64,000 nt of DNA from Chara braunii (Eukaryota > Streptophyta > Charophyceae > Charales > Characeae): assembly GCA_003427395.1 (NCBI GenBank), contig BFEA01000852.1, positions 359,248 through 423,247 on the forward strand, given 5' to 3'. Shown in pieces: positions 56,492 to 64,000 of the stretch. The notes under the pieces were generated by a model. That model was not told where the DNA came from, made no database searches, and saw nothing but the letters and a program-made list of their open reading frames with translations. Both the position numbers and the translations under genes were made by a program. Each line of letters begins with the position of its first letter. Position 1 is the first letter of the stretch.

Positions 56492-57415
56492 TCACCGAAG
56501 TTCGTCCAACTCAGCCGGAGCCATCCTATAGATCCTTCCCTTTGGGGTTTTACTCCCTGGAATGATTTCTATGGCGTGGACAACCTCCCTTTCTACGACT
56601 CCTGTACTAGGCTTTTTGAACAGATCAGGGAACTTAGCAACGGCGTGTTCTATCTCTGAGGGTGTTTTAATGGCCTCCCCTTTCTCAGAGACATACACTG
56701 GGTACATACCCTCCTCTTGGTTCTTTTTATAATAGTTATAGAACGCTGATGCACACAAGCAGCCATAGGTATCTATTATATTACTGGCTTTGAATTTAGT
56801 CAGTCTTACTGTTTTTCCATCAGGCAACTTGTGTTTTACCACCTTTTTGTCCCAGTCAAACTGGGGCTTGGCAACCTCAAGGTAGTACATGCCTAACAGC
56901 ATGTCGAATGGTAAGTCGTCGCTAACGAGGAACAAAATCTTGTGATTAAGTTCCCCTCCTCCATAGGAGAAGGTACCGACAACATCTTTGATATAGTCTG
57001 TGACAACCATGCGCTCCTTACTGGCCAAAGTAGATGCCACCGGTCTACTAAGGTGCTGTACCCGGTCCTGTAGGTGCAACCTTTCCAAGCAGTCGCGACT
57101 TATGTAATTCCGCGTGGAGCCGATGTCTATGAAGGCACCACATTTGCGGTCTCCTACAGCAACTTTCACAACGAAATGTTCCCCTCTATGACCTTTTCTT
57201 AGTGCCACCCAAGATTCGCGAGGGTCCTTGCTTGACCACTCACTTTCCAAATCTTCTAAGACATCAGACACATCCAACGTACAGAGCATAGTTTGGTCTG
57301 GATGAGTCTGCAGGGTGACTAAAGAGTCATTAGCTATGGTCTGCTTATGAAGTGGGGAGGGTATCTGTCCCACTTCACCATGAGTAGAAGCAACTAAAAC
57401 TTCCAGCGGCCTCAC
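56492..57415 (-). pseudogene. Chromovirus pol N-terminus: aspartic protease and RT N-terminal part
   Basis: The frame begins at the gag stop, with the first sense codons shared after a -1 shift. The protease motif is FIDIGSTRNYIS, where family members have D(S/T)G; Ile in that place should abolish catalysis. LLGMYYLEVAKPQFDWDKK is the second conserved protease part. The RT-leading segment ends HAIEIIPGSKTPKGRIYRM.PAELDELR before TGA (56,492-56,494), after which [14 protein letters not shown] and [10 protein letters not shown] continue in the same frame. The TGA is a C-to-T change of CGA. Confidence 0.85.
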
Positions 57416-59175
57416 ATGTTTCCCGAGCTAGACGGTTGGGAAGAAGGTACCCCTACCTTAGGAGGTATCTTCTGCGTGACCTTTGCGTTCTTGCACTTGT
57501 ACTGGGTGTGTCCGTATTCCCTACAGTTGATGCAAGCACCACGCACTCTACGCTCCCGCCACACTTCTTGATCAAGACCTGCCTTGACCCAATCAGCAAC
57601 TTTGGTCTGGTTGGAGGCGGTCTGACCTTGACTCTTTTGATGACCCTTCTTTCGGCCACCTGCCTTAGTCTTTACAACTGCGGCGAGGGTGCTACCCTCA
57701 GCGGTCTCCTCGCCGTCGTACTCTGTACTGTCCAACAGGTCTGAAAGCTCCTCGATCTCGGTTTGAGTCCCATCAGACTCAACCATCATCAATCGACTCC
57801 CCTTCTTCTTCCACTCCCGTGGACTCTTCTTCTTCCTCGTGTCTACCTGAGTAGGTTGAGCACTTCCTAGAGTAGCATCTAAGTCTAAGACTTTTCTAGA
57901 TAAGGTCTCAAACGAATGATACTCGAGGCGAGCCTCGCTGGCCAGCAAGTTCCTAAGATTCTCGGGCAGACATCTCACGAACATGGTCAATAAGACCTGG
58001 TCATCGTAGCGTATGCCTGACACGACAATAAGGCTTTCTATGGTAGACGTTAGGTCTCTGACTGACTTAAACTTTCTTTGGTCTAGTCTGAGCATCGCAT
58101 CAGTGGCGATTTGTGCATGTTGTGGATTATGCCAACGATCTTCTACCATGTCTAAGAACTCCTCTAACGTTAGGGTCGTAGCCCAGTCCGCCATGCGTCG
58201 TCCGTACCCGGCCTTCGCTACTAATCCATCTAGCCATTTGGCTGCCTTACCTTCAAGGTAAGATGCAACAGTAATCACCTCCTCCTTCTGCAAAGTCCTC
58301 TTTGCCCTTACCCATACTGGAACTGTTCTCAACCAAGTGTTGAGTTCCTCATCCTTCTTCTCTCCGGAGAAGGCAAGGGGCGGTTTCATAGGGGTCTTTG
58401 GGTCCCAATGACCTTGTTGTTGTCCCTGTGGGGGAACAATTTGTTGCGGCTGTGGAGTAGCACATGCCGCTGGACCCGAAGAAGAAGAAGCAACAGTCTG
58501 TGCGGCTGCTGCAGATGTACCACTTGGCTGTGTGCCAGCTTGTACCGGAAAGGGGCCTGACATCGCCGTTAACGGCAACGACGACTGTGCTGCTGGCTGA
58601 AATCCTGGCCTTTGCAAAAGGTCCAAGATCTGGTCCAGAGAGTTCTGCATGAAGTCCAGTCTGTTGTTCACATGCGCATGCAGCGACGGTACATTGTTCT
58701 TTAATACTTTCATTGGGTCAGACATGGCTGACCCATCCAAACCCTCTAATGCAGCTTTGTCTGCCCCTAACATATCAAGCCTGGTTGTTCTATTTTTGAT
58801 CTCCTTTTCTCTGTCGGTAGTTTGCTTCAGTTCCCTCTCTAACTGCTCGCGGATCATTTCGACCTGTTGGGGCTCTAGGAGCTCCCTACCGCGTGGGGTC
58901 AACAGGCTTAACTGCGAGCCCGCCATTTGACTTGTGGACTGACCAGTACCTACTGATCCGGAAGTACCCGCGGGCCCTAAGGGCATTCCCAACAGCGTCC
59001 CAGATGAGGACGCAACAGAGGATGCTGCTGCGGAAGCGATTGCTGTTACGCTCGTTGCTGCTGCAGCCTGTTCCCTAGCTGCGGCGTTTGCTGCCTCCCT
59101 TGCTGCTGCAAGAGCACGGGCTCTGCGTTCGGCACGAAGCCATCTTTTGTCTTCCGGTTGTAAGGTCTGAAACAC
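57412..59175 (-). CDS. Chromovirus gag polyprotein (open frame)
   Basis: The 587-codon open frame has an Ala-rich head, a charged helical segment, a Pro/Gln/Ser-rich linker, and the retrotransposon gag domain (PPLAFSGEKKDEELNTWL..., GKAAKWLDGLVAKAG, TLEEFLDMVEDRW, LPENLRNLLASEA). A Lys-rich linker and the zinc knuckle CINCREYGHTQYKC (CX2CX4HX4C) lie near the C-terminus. The frame opens at a GTG (59,173-59,175) after an upstream stop. The first ATG lies well inside, so the true start is uncertain or lost. It has no stop over its length, unlike pol. The stop TGA (57,412-57,414) follows the slippery site by one codon. Confidence 0.85.
   Translation of the reverse strand: MFQTLQPEDKRWLRAERRARALAAAREAANAAAREQAAAATSVTAIASAAASSVASSSGTLLGMPLGPAGTSGSVGTGQSTSQMAGSQLSLLTPRGRELLEPQQVEMIREQLERELKQTTDREKEIKNRTTRLDMLGADKAALEGLDGSAMSDPMKVLKNNVPSLHAHVNNRLDFMQNSLDQILDLLQRPGFQPAAQSSLPLTAMSGPFPVQAGTQPSGTSAAAAQTVASSSSGPAACATPQPQQIVPPQGQQQGHWDPKTPMKPPLAFSGEKKDEELNTWLRTVPVWVRAKRTLQKEEVITVASYLEGKAAKWLDGLVAKAGYGRRMADWATTLTLEEFLDMVEDRWHNPQHAQIATDAMLRLDQRKFKSVRDLTSTIESLIVVSGIRYDDQVLLTMFVRCLPENLRNLLASEARLEYHSFETLSRKVLDLDATLGSAQPTQVDTRKKKSPREWKKKGSRLMMVESDGTQTEIEELSDLLDSTEYDGEETAEGSTLAAVVKTKAGGRKKGHQKSQGQTASNQTKVADWVKAGLDQEVWRERRVRGACINCREYGHTQYKCKNAKVTQKIPPKVGVPSSQPSSSGNM
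57418..57424 (-). promoter_or_regulatory. -1 frameshift heptamer GGGAAAC at the gag-pol junction
   Basis: On the minus strand gag reads TCG GGA AAC ATG TGA. G GGA AAC fits the X XXY YYZ rule for -1 slippage in the gag frame. A -1 slip continues CAT GTG AGG CCG CTG, exactly the pol frame. Position, frame and direction all fit programmed -1 frameshifting as the way pol was expressed. A downstream pseudoknot was not worked out. Confidence 0.7.
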
Positions 59176-60075
59176 GTGCGGGACCCTAAGTGATCTCTAA
59201 CGTGTCAGTCTCGTATCGTCAAAGTCCACCCTCATCGGTGTCTGACCCGCTCATCAGTTAGGCAAACACTATCTGCACTACAACCCCCTGCTGGAGTCCT
59301 ACCACAGCATGTGTCTGACCGACACCTAATTTTTTAAAAATAAATGTGTCCGGCAGGTCCCATACTTTACTGATTAAGTGGCAGCCTACCACATTCACAA
59401 AAGACCGTCAACATATTTTAGTTCTATCATGATTAGTTCACTTACAGAAGCTTTTCACAGAATTGGCTATGGTAGTATACATCAGTCCTATACTAAACTG
59501 TCTGTGAGGTGTTAGCAGTCTGTCAACCAACTAATCAATAATAAAACTGAAATATGTTGCAGATGTATGAAACATGGATATAGTTGTGTTCACAATTGAG
59601 CACCAATTAGAACCTACCCTCCCCTCAATCCAACATACCGAAGAGCATCTTTGAGCAGCAGTGTCTTCGTGTGTAATGTCGGCCCACCCCTGTGCCCCAA
59701 GTCATTGCCGAGCAAGCCAACCCATCCACTCTTGTTTACCCTCATACGGAACGAGCCTTACTACCCGGTTTGATCTGGCTGATCATGAGGGATTTAAGGA
59801 TCGCGAAACTATTGATATCGAGCCTAAATTCATCCCACGCGCTAAGGAAAAACAAAACTGACCAAACTTGTTCTTCACTAACGTCGTCAACCATGTTGGT
59901 CCTTTACAAGAACCAACTAAAAAATAATGTTGTAAATGAGGTGCATCTTTATTTTTCAAGCGGTGAAAGGTAATAGTGATTTAATTTTGCATATTAAATT
60001 CAAGTAAGATATTGACACAAGACTCACAACAATATTTTTTTAATATGAACGAAATAGATGTATATTGTTGTATGT
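59176..60075. other. Upstream flank of gag; no 5' LTR or PBS recognised
   Basis: This stretch should contain the leader and 5' LTR of the chromovirus, but nothing in it matches the candidate 3' LTR, and I see no tRNA-Met-type primer binding site. The element may be truncated at this end. Confidence 0.45.
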
Positions 60076-60079
60076 CTCA

Positions 60080-60080
<1 letters not shown>

Positions 60081-60114
<34 letters not shown>
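60081..60114. repeat. (GTT)n microsatellite
   Basis: About eleven GTT units in AT-rich DNA. Confidence 0.9.
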
Positions 60115-60117
<3 letters not shown>

Positions 60118-60411
60118 TTTCATGTTTAGTTTTCATATCGGCAAGTCTCTAGAGATTTGCTCGAGTTATTTGACTCTTGTAAAAGTAAAGCCTATCAGGA
60201 GATGAGATGATATAATTTTGGATAAATCTTAAATAATGTGATTATTGAGAAATATAATTTTTTTAACTTTTTTATAATTAGTATAAAATTGTTGTTTTTA
60301 ATAGTAAGCTATAACAAGTAAGTTATTGTAGACCTAAGAGAACATGAAGGATTTTACATACGTGATTAACTTTTATAAAGAGGGTAAATGACAAATACAC
60401 AAGCATGCATC

Positions 60412-60730
60412 ACACGAACTGGAAGCACACGAGACACATAGTCACCAGATGTTAAGAGAGATCAATAATGCTCGAATGAGCTTGGGGTAATAAAGATTGT
60501 GAAAATAGCAAGTCACCTATGTGACATAGCTTCCGACACGTGTTTCCACCACGCGTCATAAGCACACACCGCACGTACTGGAAGCACACAAGACACATAG
60601 TCACCAGATGACAAGAGAGATCATCGATGCTCAAATTAGCTTAGGGTGATACAAATTGTAAAAATAGCACGTCACCCATCTGACATAGCTCCAGAAACGT
60701 ATTTCTACCACGTGTCAGTCATGGCCTCCT
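60412..60730. repeat. 159-bp tandem duplication
   Basis: ACTGGAAGCACAC(G/A)AGACAC starts at 60,418 and 60,577, and both units continue CATAGTCACCAGATG..AAGAGAGATCA, then CACGTGT/CACGTGTC-type ends. It is non-coding. Confidence 0.8.
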
Positions 60731-61029
60731 TAGGGGATAACACCCCTATCCTCCACCAAGGCTATTAAGTGTTACCACTTTTGAAGAAACTGTCGTAAAA
60801 AGACGGACGTATATGAGTTCCGCTGCATGCGGCAGCTATCAGTAAAGTATCATTGATAGAGGATGATTATAGCGTGAAAGGGGCGATATATAGTCAAACC
60901 CCGAATACAGCACACAAAACCCGAAGGACAAGGGGAAAAAAAAAACAAAATTGCATAGGACTGCACGAAAAAGTAAAAAAATGGCCCACTGGGTAGTCCA
61001 AAGAGTTACACCGAACAGGCAAAACATCA

Positions 61030-62345
61030 GATAAGGCTAGTTGTCAATTCCCAAATGGGACCCCTCTTTCCTGCGAAGGTCTCCAGTACCTATAAACAAA
61101 AAATTCAGAAACCCCCTTGCAGTTATAGATCATATGGAGCAAAAAAACTTGGCCAAAGACTTTTTCCCACCTCGAGGTATTTCGATCGATGCGATTCAAC
61201 CACCCAGAAATGTCATCACTTTTAGACTTCTGGTGGACGAAGACTCGAAGTCATGTCTTGCACGAACTAACAACTGTCGTCTATGCATCAGATCCTCCTC
61301 ATTTCGAATCCGTTGGAAACAACCCACAAAGGGGTACTTAGTTTGAATCACAAGTATGCAGCCCAATAACTCCCAACCCCCGGATCCATAGTTTGTCCTC
61401 TTCAAGGACAGGGGCCCGTTGGGTAGCAGGCCTCAAAATCCTTACGGATATTGGAGGTCATGCAAAGTGAGGCGTCATTTTATTTTTTGCCAAACAGAAC
61501 AAGACAAGTCATCCATCAAACGAATAAAAAAAAAAACAAATTACAGTGTCATCCCATACTACTAAAAAAACATCTATTATGAGAAAGCATACATGATATA
61601 AGCCAGAGGTGGGCTCATATTGTTACCCATTGGGATACCCAGTTCTTGTTTGAGCATAATGTTAGAGGTCCGCGTGTAGGTGAAGGACGTGCTAAAGCAT
61701 ACGGAATTTCAAAGGTCGTCGAAAGACACCCGAGTCCATGCTTTCTCTCGTGCCCCGAGTCTCACGAATGCGCTTTTCCCTCTCGGATTCACCCACACTT
61801 CCTTCCTCCCCTTCTTCGTATGTCACTCTAGCAACCAGGCGATAGCTTTGCAAATTGTCTTTTGTGATAATCGTACGAACACATCCTTAATATCATAGGA
61901 TGCTCCTACGATCAGCACATCGGGTCCTTTCTTTCTAGCAACCTGATTAATTGACTCAAGTCGCCCCGCCAAATCGTTGACAAAAATAAGATTGAAATTA
62001 AAGCGAGGAGGTAGGAGGCTGAGAAGTAGATTAAGCCCCTTGGCAACTTTTCGACTTCCCAGTACACAAGGTTCACTGAAAGTCGGACAGATGAGGCGAT
62101 GGCGATCCAGATCCTTAAACTGTCCCATCTTTCGACCCGCTGCAAGTTCTTCGAAAAATAGTTGAACGAGCTTTCTCACAAATGTTTTCTTGACGACGAT
62201 CCTGGACTACATACCCAATGTTGCTGATGAACAAATCACGCATGGCCTCATGATACAAACGGGGGCATAGTACTACAGTTTCCCCTGGGTTACGGTCGAT
62301 TGGGGTCAATACAAGACCGCATCTGAAATATTATTAGAAATTTGT
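61030..62345 (-). pseudogene. Third Penelope-like RT remnant
   Basis: The minus strand, with frame changes, shows the following parts. The DKG-like motif is PIDRNPGETVVLCPRLYHEA (about 62,240-62,305), matching VPLDKNPAESLVMCAKVYAD of the full PLE. Next come RLICPTFSEP..GSRKVAKGLN..LLPP (about 61,985-62,090), motif A SYDIKDVF (61,876-61,900), motif B LGIPMGNNMSPPLAYIMYA (about 61,583-61,643), motif C RLMDDLS (about 61,503-61,524) and LKRTNYGSGGWELLGCIL (about 61,350-61,410). Substantial divergence from the 20-27 kb copies marks a different lineage. No GIY-YIG or ORF1 is next to it, and frame breaks show it is inactive. Confidence 0.8.
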
Positions 62346-64000
62346 TAGAGTGTTACATTGACTTTTACGCTAGTATATGATAAATTTTCACCTAATAACC
62401 AATAATTATCAGTTTAATATGATGGATTAAACAATTAGATTAAAAAGGTTATAGGTCATTATTGTTATTTCTTAAGAGATCAAATATGTTTTGTTTGAAC
62501 TGTTTGTTATTAACAATATACTCGGTGTTAGCCCCTATTGGTAATATGACTTCAACTTTCAAAGTATAAATGATAAAGTCTCAAATGACATGAGGCAAGC
62601 ATAACACTATATAGTCAAAATTACGAACAATTTGCAATATGAATTGGATTAGTTTGCCATATCGAATGCTCAGACAACTTTTGTCTGTTCAGCGTAGTCG
62701 ACAAAACCCCTGTCCGAACATGAACTTGTCGTGGCTAATGGCAAATTGTAAGGAAAAAAAAAGTTTTGTATATTGCAAAGGCGGATTTAGTTTGGGTAGG
62801 GGTCCTCATGAGATTTGCAATTGATAAAAAAAAAAAAAAAAAAAACTAAAGGAAAAATTACTAATTTAGACCTCTCTGATGGGTGTGCATGCGTGTGTTT
62901 GCGTGCGTGTATGCATGTGTGCATACATGTATATGTTGTAGATTTGAAGTACAACAATCATTATTCCACTCGAATGAGTAGATACAAAATGAAAATAATT
63001 TCAATTTTATTTTAGAGAACGAATCACATTTGTAAGTTGTTGCACTCGTCCCTTGAAGAGTGCTTGCTACATTAGCAAATGACCGATACAGTGGTGTCTT
63101 TTGTGTTGTTGCTTCAAGAGTGATTGCAACAAGTTTTAGCGTTGTGGTTGCTTCACCCTTTTTTTTTTATACCTAAATAGACTTTTAAATGGGGATCTTA
63201 ACAAAAAGTGTGGACGTCGTTATATACCAGGACAAACTTTGCGCTCAAGATTAGTCAAAAACAGAATGTTCAGGATCACAAATAATTGGGATCCCGGACG
63301 TCTGGCAAAGTGTTCAGGCACCGGCTATTCATTACTTACAAAAGAGTCTAAGCACGAACAATTTAGTAATTTATATTTAAATAAAAAAATACTTGCAACT
63401 TATTGAGAACAAATGTGGAAAATAGAAATTGTAAGAAATTTATATATAGTTTTAGCTTTAAAAATTACAACAAAGTATGAAACTTACAAGTAACTACAAA
63501 TACAATGGATAAAAAATATTTTTTCACTTCAAAGTTTTTCATGTATTATACATTTTTTCATATATAGTTTTCACATCATTGATATTTTTTAGTATTTATA
63601 TATAAATTGATATTGGTCATATATTATACATTGAGTATTCATTCATGTGTCTCGGATGCACGCTATGACGCTCAATGGGGTCTAATGCATAAATATAAAA
63701 AATATATTGATATATATAAAAACTTAAACAACCATGTTACATAAAATTACAAGGTATAACTTATGGTTAAGGGTCATATCAATATTTTGTATTAATATAT
63801 AAATAAATTAACGTAGTTTAAAAAAAAAATGTTAAACCCCTTTAATCGTCAATAGGTCCGATATATAATATACACTTTCTCTTTTTCAACGAAAAACGTT
63901 GAAAGAATGCTTTCAACAAGTGAAAAAATCATAGGCCTAGGATACCTTGGACGGACGAACCACTAAAGAACATGAGTGGGTATCATTGTAGGTGCCCTAA
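62346..64000. other. AT-rich spacer, no gene recognised
   Basis: It includes an A20 run (62,826-62,845), a degenerate (TG)n tract (62,883-62,938) and, from 63,340 on, very AT-rich sequence. No ORF has a recognisable domain. Confidence 0.55.
62883..62938. repeat. Degenerate (TG)n tract
   Basis: GTGTGCATGCGTGTGTTTGC-type alternating purine-pyrimidine sequence of about 55 bases. Confidence 0.8.

Noticed and set aside
59180-59660. 5' LTR and primer binding site of the chromovirus
   Set aside because: No match to the candidate 3' LTR and no tRNA-Met complement could be seen.

Overview
The window is nuclear DNA of a plant-like eukaryote. It holds one intact host gene and is otherwise almost entirely repeats and transposable elements. 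The host gene is a four-exon gene for cytosolic ribosomal protein eL27 (37,744-41,735, + strand). Its GT-AG introns, the TGGGCT elements upstream, a chromodomain-bearing Ty3/gypsy element and Penelope-like elements (PLEs) with an N-terminal GIY-YIG nuclease fit a streptophyte green alga such as a charophyte. That placement is inference. No prokaryotic features, CRISPR arrays or convincing tRNA/rRNA genes were seen.

Region by region. 1-3.5 kb is copy A of a large non-coding repeat that recurs as copy B at about 11.9-15.5 kb and in part as copy C at about 29.2-29.9 kb. A and B carry two internal arrays, one of five units of about 118 bp and one of short hairpins. In copy A the hairpin loop sequence is nearly constant while the stems change in a compensatory way. 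3.5-10.9 kb has no gene I can defend and includes long polypyrimidine and (GT)/(CT)/(CA) tracts. 10.9-27.2 kb is one ancestral array of an ~80-bp satellite, split by later insertions: copy B plus a decayed PLE, two hAT-like elements with CAGGGT ends, and a head-to-tail pair of PLEs (20,787-27,020). The pair is a 5'-truncated copy followed by a full-length copy. The full-length copy has a Gly-rich zinc-knuckle ORF1 and an ORF2 with GIY-YIG followed by reverse transcriptase, and both copies carry a hammerhead-like motif in the shared terminal repeat.

27.2-37.2 kb is AT-rich and holds a ~720-bp foldback hairpin, three more hAT-like arms or elements (one interrupted by a 392-base assembly gap) and tandem repeats. 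37.2-41.7 kb is the eL27 gene, whose introns contain (GA)n tracts and many local duplications. 41.7-53 kb contains minisatellites, a family of ~150-bp elements flanked by TTAA, a decayed gag-like ORF with a CCHC knuckle and another hAT-like insertion with an exact 8-bp target duplication.

53.0-59.2 kb is a degenerate Ty3/gypsy chromovirus on the minus strand (gag, protease, RT, RNase H, integrase, chromodomain). Its gag and pol frames meet at a canonical -1 slippery heptamer, GGGAAAC. 59.2-64 kb is AT-rich, with a tandem repeat and a third PLE lineage as a minus-strand remnant. The elements do not form a joint pathway with the host gene. Their relations are those of nested insertion and decay, with several stops of the C-to-T type.
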